Shown here piece after piece: positions 53,148 through 64,000 of a DNA stretch of 64,000 bases (positions are counted from its first letter, which is position 1; each line of letters opens with the position of its first letter). A program made the position numbers and the translations under genes. The DNA is taken from contig JAFFSR010000004.1 in NCBI GenBank assembly GCA_017163975.1, positions 3,782,001-3,846,000 on the forward strand, given 5' to 3'. The notes below the pieces were generated by a model. That model searched no databases. It saw nothing but the letters and a program-made list of their open reading frames with translations, and was not told where the DNA came from. The stretch comes from Anastatus disparis (lineage: Eukaryota; Arthropoda; Insecta; Hymenoptera; Eupelmidae).

Positions 53148-56100
53148 TTACGTTATCGCATTTTGATTCTGGCTATCAGGAATCGAATGAGTAGTATCCA
53201 TATTACGTTTTTTGTTGAAAGCCTATAATAATAATTGATACATAAATTAGTTTTTATATTAAATATAAATTTTTTTACAATGTTATTTGAAAGAATATAT
53301 TATTTATATTGAATAAGTCTCAATTTTTTATAAAAAGTCGTAGAACAATTAATTTTTTATTATTTTTTGTCTATTGAATTATATTTTTATATCAATTTTT
53401 AAGGCGATTACGGAGGTTGAATTAAATTTCATTCAGTAGTTTACAAATTACCCTTTTAGTTTATATAATTTTTTGGGCTTTTAAATTTTTCCTCATTTTG
53501 AGGAGTTCTAAAAAATGGTAAAAAATTAAGATTTGTGAAAATTTATAAATTAAAGCGTTATTTGTTAACTAAAAAATGAAACTTAACCTAATCTCCGAAG
53601 TCACCTTAAATTATATAAAAAGTTTGACTTACATTTTCAGCAATTATTTTTAAATGTTGCATCATCGAATAGCCATTCTGTTCTACCATTTTTGAAAAGT
53701 AGCCATCAGTTTGTTGCAGTAATAGATGTGGATGATCGTATTCGACCACTTCGCCATTTTGCATAACTAAAATTTTGTCATTATCAATTATTGTATTAAT
53801 CCTGTGAGCTATCGTTAAAATCGTACTATCTTCAAATTTAATTCTTATGATCTTCTGAATAAGATCATCTGTTGCAGAATCTACATTAGCAGTAGCTTCA
53901 TCTAAAACCAAAATCTTATTTCGTTTTACACTAGCGCGAGCTAAGCAAAGCAATTGACGCTGACCAGCGCTAAGATTTTTTCCACCTTGTTCAATAGAAT
54001 AATCCAAACTGTTAAAGCTTTTATTAAGTTCAACATCCTGTAAAGCAGACCATAATGTTGCATCATCAAATTCTATTAAAGGATCAAGATTATCTCTTAA
54101 AGTTCCAGAGAATAAAATAGGTTCTTGAGGAATAATAGAAATTTTGGATCTTAAATCTGATAAATTAATGTCTTTGGTATTGACATTGTCAATTAATACT
54201 GAACCATCGATATCAACAAATCTAAAGAGTACAGATATGACGGATGATTTACCTGCTCCAGTTCTTCCAACAATTCCAATCTATAATAAATCATAATTGT
54301 CAAAATATGCAAACTATTCTACATGTATATATAATCATGTTCATACCTTTGCACCTGATTCAACTTCAAAACTGAGATTCTTTAAGACAGGCTCACTATC
54401 AGTAGAATACCTTAAATATACATGATCAAATTTAATATTAGCTTGGCTTGGCCAAGATTTAAGTGATATTTGACTAGGTTTATTTTCAAATGGATCTTCT
54501 TGTTCCAATTGAGTAAATTGAAACATTCTTTCAACGTTAGCCATCTGCGTAGCAGTTTCAGCCATTTGTCTCATGGCAAATGCCGTATACGATCCAACAT
54601 TTAATAATTGAGTTAAAGCCAAACCAACATCACTAGCATATGTCGATTCTTTAGTTTTAAATGCAAGAAAACTTAAAATACCAAAAGTAAATAATATGCA
54701 AGGTGCAGTTTCTAACCAAATATTGCATGCGAAAGATGATGCGATCGAAATAAAGTGAGCAGCAGTGTAACGATCCAAACGTTTCTCAAAACTTTGGTTC
54801 ATAATCTTTTGAGCATTGCACGAACGAATTGTTAATATTCCAGAGAGAGACATACCGGCTTGAGATAATACTGGACTTTTAGCTACAAATCATTAAATTA
54901 GTTTTCACATATAAATTTTACAAATCTATATTTCTACCATGTCCGACTAAATAACAATTTTGCTAATAATTACAATTGGAGTAACAATTTTAGAGAAAGA
55001 ATTGAATTAATACGATCTATTTAAATTTTTAAGAAAATCCATTCATTGATCACAAAGAATTTTAGATTCTTGGTACGATAAGTAGTTACAACTCAAAAAT
55101 AAAACAAACTAATTTGTATTTTAAAAATAAAATTACCGATTCCTTCTAATCTTTTGACATTTTGTATAGTTGAAACATAAATTTCATCAATTTTCAACAA
55201 TAGATAACCAACAATAAGTATTGGGAAGATAGTCCACCAGTTTATCAATAATACTTGTAATATCATTGCTGAAACAATCAATAATTTATCTACAGTGTTG
55301 AACATAATATCTGGCATATTTTCATCCACCGATCCTGTATCTTCGGAAAAACGATTTAAAATACGACCTAAAATATATATTTTAATCAATGTATATCGTA
55401 CTTAAATTTAGAAAGCATTTTGTAAAACTCAAATTTTATTTACCAGATGGATTTACTTCGAAAAAACGTAAAGGTGCTCTAATTAGACAAGCAAACATTT
55501 GGTTATGAATGTTTTTACTTGCTTTAAGACAAGCAGTAAAGAACAAAATATTTTTACAAATTGTTGTAAAAATTACTGCTATGAGTAAAGCTCCAAGTAC
55601 GTATAATGGCATTTTAACATCACTGAAACTCATTGTCTGATCTTCAGCTATGTTTTCAGGAGATTTAACATTTGTTGAATTAGAATAACTTCTGGAACAA
55701 ATTTCTTCATGTTTGGTCCTAAAATTCAACTATGTTAAATCAAATGTTTTATTCTATTTAATACTTTTCATTTATTTTTAATTACCATAATTTCAGCCAA
55801 TAATCAAAAGTAAAGACGGATAAAAAACTCAAGATAGCAACTAATACAAATAAAATGATGGTGCAATTAGAACCGCCTGCAAGAATATATTCCCAGTATA
55901 AGGATTTTGGAACCCATCCTTTAGCTAATAGTTCTTCAATTTCTTTTGGTTCTTCATCACTATATTTCTTAACTTTAACATCAGTAATTAGAACTCCTTT
56001 GTCATTATCTTTTGTTATTAACTTTTCTGTATGAGATCTTTCTAAGTTATCATAAGATAAATTATGCAGGTATTGATCTTTTCCTTGTAAGTCTATAAAA

Positions 56101-59100
56101 TTTCCTTCGAATTCTATTTTTCCCTTGATCATAAGTTAATATTTTCAAATAAAATCTTTCAACATTTGATACACACATTTTTTTAAATATTTTTTTATTA
56201 TGACTTTCTCAACTTTTATTTGATACTCACATTATGAAGTATAACAATTTTATCAGCATCTTCTAAAAAATTAATATTATGAGTTACTAATATTCGTGTT
56301 TTATTTTTTAACAATCCATTGATACAATCAGCAAATAAATTTTCGGCAACGTGCACATCTACCGAAGATAGAGGATCATCTAGTAAATATATGTCAGCAT
56401 CTTTATAAACTGCCCTAAGCAAAGAAGTACATAATATTTTATCATAAATATATAAAAAAGATTTTATTTAAGATATACTCAAAATTAATATACCTTGCCA
56501 TATTTATTCTAGCACATTGACCACCACTTAAAGCTATACCACGTTCTCCAACCAAGGTTTTGTCACCATAAGGCAATTGACAAAAATCTTCTGTAAGAAC
56601 ACAAGCTTTAATGACTTTATTATATTTTTCTTCGTCATAGTTTTGACCAAAAATTATATTATCTTTAATTGAAGTGTTTAAAAGCCATGGCTCTTGACTA
56701 GCATAAGATATTTTTCCATTGACAAAAATTTTGCCAGATTTTAGTTCGAGTTCTCTAAGAACCAATTTTAATAATGAACTCTAAAAATTGAGAAATAAAT
56801 AATGGTTTAATAAAATATTTTTAAAAAATTTAATAGAATAAGTATTTAATGGAAATGTATGTCAAACAGTTCAATTTATTCTAACTCTATATTAACTTTA
56901 AAATATTTAAAACCTTGCCTGATCCAACTGGACCAAGAATGAAATACAATTTATTTGTAGCTACACTTAAATTAATATCTGTCAAGATATTAACGATAGC
57001 ATTATTATTCCAAGAAGCTGAAACATTTTTAAGTAATATACTCGTGGAATCATTATTAAATTTATTTTCATCGGTACTTGGTGTGATTTCATCGAGAAGT
57101 AAAAAATTCTGCAAAATAAAATATATTTAATGTACAAAGAGTATATTATTTTTACTATCAAAGAGTATTTCTAGGAATTAAAATATTTAAATAATACATT
57201 CTACGCATATTTTGCATCATACGTTACGTGCGTCTAATTTTTTTCTTTCTTTTATTGTATTATTTAAAATAATTATTGGCAAAAGAATGTTTTACACTCT
57301 AAACCGAAAAGTAGAAAATCTGCAAGTGAAAAGTTTAAAACCTGTATTTTAAACTTCATAAAAGTTTAAAAGATATATAATTTTTAAAAACATTAATTGG
57401 TAACTTTTAAATTTTACATAATTTAATCATCTTAGTTCGACTTTTAGTAAACATTAAAATGCAGTTTTAATCTTTACAAAGAATAAAAATTTCTAAAAAT
57501 ATTAATTTTGTACTTTTAAACTTTTCAGATTATTAAAATGCACGTTTTAATATTTATATCGTTCAAGAATTCGAACGATTTTCCGAAAAGTGTAATTTTG
57601 TGATTTTAAATTTTTAATAAGGATTGAACCTTGTAGTCAGTATAAAGTGCTCAATTTTTTGAAAAGATTAATTAGATAAATTTATACTTTTGTATAGTTT
57701 CTGTCTTAACATTTTACTAATTATTTTAAGCCTTTATAAACAATTTAATCAAATTGCGGATAGTTAGCATTACCAAAACCATATTATGATTATAAATTTT
57801 GATATTTCGTACACTTGTAACTAAGGGAAAATAACAAGCGATTAAGATTACAACTCATATGACGCACAAGAGGTTTAGTCTAGCACAATCACCCATAAAA
57901 GTTTAAAAGCATGAATTCAATTATTCATCAGAAACTACGAAAGTATAAATTTATTAATTTAATTTTTTCAGAAAATCGAACACTTTATGAAGATTGAAAA
58001 ATTCAATTTAATCTTTAATTAAAGTTTAAAATTACAAAATTAAACTTTTATGAAATTTGGTTATGTTTGCACACATTATAAACATTAAAATGTACATTTT
58101 AATCTTTGCTAAAAGTCGAATTAATGCAATTTTTTAAAATTTTATTTAACGTTGCTGTATTTATACTATCATTAAGATGCTAATTAGAGGCGAAAGGCAT
58201 TTCAATGTATTTGTTCATAAAGCATATGTATCGTATACAGTGGTGCTTGTGTCAATCGGTTGCCGCGAGCAAGATTTGAACTCGAGTCCTTGAGATTATG
58301 AATCCATCACTCCACCGACTGAGACAATAACGATCTTAATTAATGCAATTAAATTACATAAAATTTAAAAAGTACCAATTAATTTTTTTAAGGATTAAAA
58401 TGTATCTTTTAAACTTTTATAAAGTTTAAAATGCAGATTTTAAACTTTTTATGTCCAGATTTTTTACTTCAGGACTCAAAGTGTTAATTAAGAAAATGGA
58501 ATATATAACTATTTTTATTATTGCTTGAAAATTTAGTTTGATAATAATATATATCACGAACTAACAAAACTCTTTTTCTTATGTTGCTCACATTTTTTAT
58601 TTTTAATATACTTTTTTATTAATCGGTAATGTAGAAATTTTATTGACTTCTATCTCTTCTAGTTGTTACATTTTTATAAAATTAATAAATAAGTCATCAT
58701 ATTGTAGTAGATTTTTTAAGAGATATTTAATTTATTGTAAATTGAACTAAAAATTATATTAAATTATATATAAACCTAATAATCAGCGAATTAAAATATT
58801 TTTAATATAACATTCAAAATATTTTATTAAATATAAATTTTTTCTTTGAAAAAATATATTTATAAAATTAATTAAAAACATCTTTTAAAATCATTGCTAT
58901 CGATAAAAAAATATTATTACCTCAATACGTCTCATTGAAACATTAACATCAGCTGCTAATATTATAGCTTGAGAAAATAAATTACTAAACATTTTGCTCA
59001 TTGTAAATAAGTACTGTGCCATGGGAAAAATCTTGTCAGCTGATATTGTTCCATTTTGCAATGTATAAGCCAAAATTGTAAAATATACAGACAAACGATG

Positions 59101-62100
59101 CGTAAATACAGGAAAGGCACGTATCATAACTGTTACGAAAGATCGTTTAATGTAAACTGCAATTTCACGGCTGGAAATAAAAAATAAATGTAAAAAAATT
59201 TTGTGTACATTAAAAATATTTATTAAAAAATTATTAAATTTTATATTACTAACCTTCTAGCGAGAAATACGTGTTTCTCGAATGATTTTTCCCAAACATT
59301 CATTTTTATTGTTCGAATACCGTTTATAACTTCGGTTATCAATAAAATTCTTGTGTCCATTTTTGCAACTAATTTTGATCTTAGTTTACGCGAAATTCTA
59401 TAAAAAATAGCTAAAAAATTATTTTCAATTTTCATTAAGTCATTGAAATTGTTATTTTAATTATTATTTTCTAATTAATGATATTTAATAATTCATAAAA
59501 AGAGCTAAATATTTCATTCATTTAAAATACAAATAATTAAATAATATTTTTAGAAAATTTCATAAATACCTTGAATTGGGATGGTTTGAAGACCCAATAA
59601 CAGAACTGCAACCAAAGATGCATTTCCAACATATCTCCACATAAGATAAGTTGAAAAAATTAATTCCATGGGAGCAAGACAAATAAATGGCAATCTATAA
59701 GATAATGGCTCGAATTTAGCAACGTCATTAGATAACAAATTTATGATTGATCCTCCTGTACCAGCAGACGTGTTTGATAATCTCATTATCTGAAATAATA
59801 TACAACAAATTACTAATTTATTATCTCTCATTTTCTATCATTTTATAAATATTTTTTATTTTATTAGTCTCCCAACTGATATATAAATATAATATTTTTG
59901 ATGTATCGCGTATTATATTTGTAATTATTTTTTAGTGTATGTTCTAAATCTCGAAGACTTTTAGACAATTTCAGCTGTGTTTTTCATTTATTAAATGTTA
60001 TATTTATTTTTTATTAGCAATTAATTAATTACTAATGAATGTTAATAACTAAAAATAAGTACTGATAACTGAAAAAAATTATTAAAATAGAATAAATAAA
60101 TGCTAAAGGCAATCTCTAACAATTAACGGTTCTTAATAGTAATTAGTAATTTTCTTGCGCCTTATTTTAGTTTTTGCAATATTTTTAGAATTTTCACTCA
60201 CTTTTCTATACATAAGCGAGGAACAAGCAACTCTGGCACTCATTCCAATAAGTTGCAATTGAAAAGATCCATGGCGAACAAATAACGTCGTTGAAATCAT
60301 TAAGGCGACCATAGTGAAGGCACATAAATAAGCTTGTGTTTTAGTCGTCGTTGATGAAGATTGAAAATACGTCATAAAGAGACCCAACATTGCTGGTTGT
60401 GTCATACTTTTTATAAAACAAGAAAAAAAAATTTGGTTAATCATTTTTAAATTGTCATTATATATTCAAATGAATAAACCTTAAATAAATGATATTTAAA
60501 AATTCATACCTTACAATACTATAAGCAACCATAAGCAAAGAATATTTAAAAAATAAAAATCCATATGTTTTTATAATGGCTCTCCATAAACTTGGTCTTC
60601 TGTTACATTTTCGTGCGTCACTTATTTCTTTATTCCAAGTCCTGAAAAGCAATAATATAATTTATTTGAACGCTATGTTTATCAATTTTTATTATATAAT
60701 TAAAAACTTCATACTTTTCTAATGAGTTGCTAAGTGGCTCGCTGCGATATTCTGGTAAAACATCGTATAGATCATTTGTGACGATGTCATGTTTCCATCC
60801 ATACCAGTACAGATCTTTAAGCCACCTTGAATATTAATAAATATGTAAATAAATAAAAAAATTTCAATTGAAATTTCTATTTTTTCGGCACGCAATGATT
60901 ATTATACCATAAAAATTAAAAAAAAAACAAATTGAAAGATTTTAGTGAAGTTAGTGATATATATTATTCTAAAAATATTTAAATATTTTAATATATTATT
61001 TACAAGAATCAATATTACTTTTAAAAAGCACTAGTGAAGAAATGTCTTATTACGAAAGAATGATGGGTGGAAATTTAAAGTCGAAAATTCTTTCGCTAAA
61101 GCCTTCTTAAATTATATATCAAGGTGCTACTTTATATATCAACCTTTTTTTTTATTTCCATAGATCTGGTTGTTACACAATCGAAAACTCTTTACCATTA
61201 TCATTTTATTGAAAATTAAATTGAAATAAATGAAATTCTTTCCTGCAACTAAAGATAATTTTATTTCACTTAGAAAATTAATTTTAATTCTTTATCAATT
61301 TAAACATCTAAATAAACAAAATTTAGATTTTAAAATCAATAGCAATCTATCCTGCGCATTAGTATGTTTAACAAATTTTATACGTAAGATACCGACATTA
61401 TAGTTAGTATTATAGAAAAATTTTTTCCATTCCAACTAATAAAAATCATAATATAGAGATATTTCTAAAAATTTGTAATAAAAATAAAAAATTGCAATAT
61501 CGACAACAATGTATCAATGATATACCCTGTTACATCACCTTAAAACAAATCTATCAGAGGTCTCAGTCGTTTACTGGGTAGAGTGACGGATTCGGAATCT
61601 CGAGGTCCTGAGTTTGAATCCCGAACTCAGCCAATTTAAACAAGTACCACAGTACGTTACATGTACTTTATTCACAAATACACTAACAACCTCCGTCGCT
61701 AACTAGCATCGCAATGATATTATAAATACAGCGACGTTAAATAAAACAAAAAATAAAATGAATCTACGTTACGTAATACATATAATACGTTCACACATTT
61801 TTCACATTAAATAAATAATTTTTTTCAACTATTAAAGAAAATCATTAAAAAAGAATAAAATTATTTTTATCTATCATTCAAGCTATTGTTTCAAACATAT
61901 TTTAATGCTTATCAATGATGAATTACAATAAAAATATCCACGTAATATGATAATTTTAATTCTACAAACAATCTTAATTAAATTAACCAATTAATTGTCT
62001 ACTTAAATATATGAAATCAAAATCACATTTAAATAATTTTCACTCTAACGTAAAATTTTTAAAATATTCATATCTGATTTATCATATTTTTAATTCCGTG

Positions 62101-62922
62101 AAAGCAACGTGTAATAATCAGTACTATTTTTTTATTAATAAATCAGTTAAAATTTATTATTATATTTAAAAATAATGAGTTAAAAGTTAATTTTGATTGA
62201 TTTTAAAATGGATTGTAAAGAATTAAAGTAAATATTTAGATAATTTCATAATTATTCAATCCGATTGCAGGCGACCAAAGAATTTTTACAGACAACAAAT
62301 ATTATCTTAAATGAGAAAGTTCATGTTTAAAAAGCCATTGTAAATGTTTTCCATTCCAAATTTCCAAGTTTAAAAATGTTTGTGTAAATATTTATATAAT
62401 AAGAAAATTTTTCAATATAATAAATTTTTCCGGTAATTTAAATCCTTAAGAAAACACTTATCATTAGTTTAATTTGATTAATTTGGGTATAAAGTCACTA
62501 TTTGAGTTATTTTTAATGGAAAATTCAAATATACATTGGGTATAAAAAAATAAAATATAATGCTTGTAATACCAAAAAAAGAACAATTTCAAATACTAAA
62601 AATTATTATAAAATTAAATTGGTTGAAAAATTTACTTTTATCGAAGGTAATTTACCCATGAAATTTTTAAACGTTTAAAAAAATAATTTTTTTATATAAC
62701 AGTATTTTTATCAATACTATTCAGTGTTACTAAGGCCTTAGAAAGATATCTACTGATTGATTTTTTTAATATAATACGTTTGAAATAAAAAAATAATATA
62801 TTTAATTCAAACAATCTATTTTATTACAAAAAATGTTAAACTCACCAAAAAAATAACTTTTCTATAAAATTAGCCTTTAACTTTGGATTTGAATTTTCAT
62901 TGTTCCCCATCAAAGTAACCAT
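53148..62922 (-). CDS. ABCC-family (MRP4-like) transporter, upstream tandem copy
   Basis: Predicted 1,306-aa full-length exporter in sixteen exons: 62922-62846, 60825-60715, 60641-60510, 60406-60202, 59789-59570, 59410-59254, 59170-58921, 57108-56914, 56780-56494, 56414-56231, 56123-55786, 55718-55444, 55367-55137, 54882-54347, 54280-53633 and 53222-53148. Order is N-terminal lasso segment (FFWWLKDLYWYG, LYDVLPEYRSE), TMD1, NBD1 (GPVGSGK with lysine 449, LSGGQ, DIYLLDDPLSSVD), TMD2 and NBD2 ([27 protein letters not shown]). As in its family, NBD1 lacks the catalytic Glu and NBD2 keeps it. Exons total 3,921 nt, in frame, ending in TAA. Exons 2, 3, 4, 6, 7, 9, 10, 11, 13 and 15 equal those of the downstream copy in length, which proves common descent. 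Introns are mostly short except 1, 2-kb-scale, and 7, which hold SINEs. For exon 6 the acceptor at 59,411 was chosen because the nearer AG breaks the frame. Confidence 0.95.
58140..58330 (-). mobile_element. tRNA-derived SINE, second family, copy in intron 7
   Basis: On the minus strand a tRNA-like head (TCTCAGTCGGTGGAGTGATG, then ACTCGAGTTCAAATC as B-box-like) leads into a body ending TATAAATACAGCAACGTTAA and then ATAAAA. The same body is found at 61,552-61,758 in the opposite orientation. Confidence 0.75.
61552..61758 (+). mobile_element. tRNA-derived SINE, second family, copy in intron 1
   Basis: The head carries ACTGGGTAGAGTGACGGATT and GAGTTTGAATCCC (B-box-like, about 61,609-61,621). 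The body includes CTAACTAGCATCGCAATGAT and ends TATAAATACAGCGACGTTAA in an A-rich tail. It is colinear with the minus-strand copy at 58,140-58,330, which confirms a dispersed family. Confidence 0.75.
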
Positions 62923-64000
62923 TATTCTCTATTGTTAACTACTATCACTTCACAAATTTATCGCATAATGCTCACTTGCTGAGAAACACTTAAAGACTAA
63001 TAATAAATTTAATCGCTTTGATAAAAATCAATAAAAATATATATTTTAAAGTAATATCAAATAAACGAGTCGCACATATTCATACAGAATTCAAAAGCTT
63101 AGGCCTTATCATTTGGCGCGACAAGATAAACCATAAAGAAGCACACTATCTGATAATGACAATTCGAGTTTAAACAATTTATATATATATTTTTTAATAT
63201 TTTTTTTCTCATTACTAACGATCGTGAAAAATTTTAAACAAACAATATTTATTGAATACTTGTTACAATCACAGCATGTGACAATACTAAATGGAATGAC
63301 TGAGTTATGATATGAAATACTTCGTTTTATCTCTTTTAATTTTGTTTGTTTTTCTTTAATTTCAAGAAATTATTGAAAGATATACATGTTTCGCAATTTC
63401 GAAGTTGATGAACTTGAAATGCACTCGTTTTATAAACTTGAATTATACGATTACGTAAAATTTGATTATTTATTTTATTATGTTTTAAAAGTTAAAAAAA
63501 TTTTTATTTTTTAATATAAATAATTTATTTAAAAAAACTCTAAAATAAAACATAAATAATTGAGTACTCTAAGATCTAAAGATAGAGACGTATATTAATC
63601 ATTCAATTATCGATTAATATAATTAGAAAATGTAATATTCTGAAATATTTTTCAAATTATTAATAAAATAACACTATGTGTAAAAAATTAAAAATTTTCT
63701 GATCAAATAAAATTCAATATCTATTAAATAATCATCTCCCGTATATTATCATTAATAAATTCTAAATACGTTTTGAAAAATAACATTTTCAAGGATATAC
63801 ACTTTTTTTTAATTATAGTGACATGGATAAGGAAAAATAAAAATTCAAGCTTCTTATCAGACTTAAATACAATGCATATTTTATGCTTACATTGCATTTT
63901 CATATTTTTCTTTTATTAATTATTGTCAACAGTGCTTGTGAGTCTGTTAAAAACTCATTTTTTTTAACATCTAATTATATTAACAAGCTGTTTATGTCAA
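62923..64000. other. Upstream flank of transporter 2
   Basis: AT-rich, no gene recognised. Promoter and untranslated first sequence of the upstream transporter should lie here; no motif could be assigned with confidence. Confidence 0.4.

Overview
The window is eukaryotic and AT-rich. Its genes have many spliced exons with GT..AG borders, and transposon-derived DNA fills most of the space between them. It reads as an insect, most likely a hymenopteran and plausibly a parasitoid wasp. The basis is tandem ABCC4-type transporter genes, a long ankyrin protein whose C terminus resembles the PRANC/F-box-like module known from parasitoid wasps, Wolbachia and poxviruses, and a Myb/SANT-like gene of a type common in insects. 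The order is an inference and was not tested against any database.

Four protein-coding genes can be assembled. (1) 7,890-11,349, minus: an 11-exon gene (305 aa) with an N-terminal Myb/SANT-like DNA-binding segment and a C-terminal basic helical segment. Between them lie eight in-phase cassette exons, seven of them exactly 69 bp. (2) 20,216-51,181, minus: a 16-exon ABCC (MRP4-like) transporter of 1,300 aa. (3) 53,148-62,922, minus: its tandem paralogue, also 16 exons, 1,306 aa, with ten exons of identical length. (4) 38,690-41,533, plus: an uninterrupted 947-aa ankyrin-repeat gene. It lies inside intron 8 of gene 2, antisense to its host. That intron splits the first nucleotide-binding domain just after its Walker A lysine. 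It is 21,029 bp in the downstream paralogue and 133 bp in the upstream one.

Layout. 1-7,665 is a roughly 305-bp tandem array interrupted by a 5,978-bp foldback-type transposon (1,221-7,198) with a perfect 9-bp target duplication. 7,890-11,349 is the SANT-like gene. 11,350-20,080 holds palindromic DNA, a tRNA-derived SINE, a 50-bp repeat, a dead reverse-transcriptase fragment and a GC-richer repeat island. 20,081-51,181 is transporter 1. Its giant intron 8 carries many foldback/MITE elements, some nested several levels deep, and the ankyrin gene. 51,182-53,147 separates the transporters. 53,148-62,922 is transporter 2, with two copies of a second SINE family in its introns. 62,923-64,000 is its upstream flank.

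The two transporters are full-size exporters (TMD1-NBD1-TMD2-NBD2) from a local tandem duplication. After the duplication, intron 8 of the downstream copy became a sink for mobile DNA and acquired the nested gene. All exon joins were read by eye from splice consensus, reading phase and paralogue comparison. The summed exons of all three spliced genes are divisible by three with no internal stop. No RNA evidence was available.
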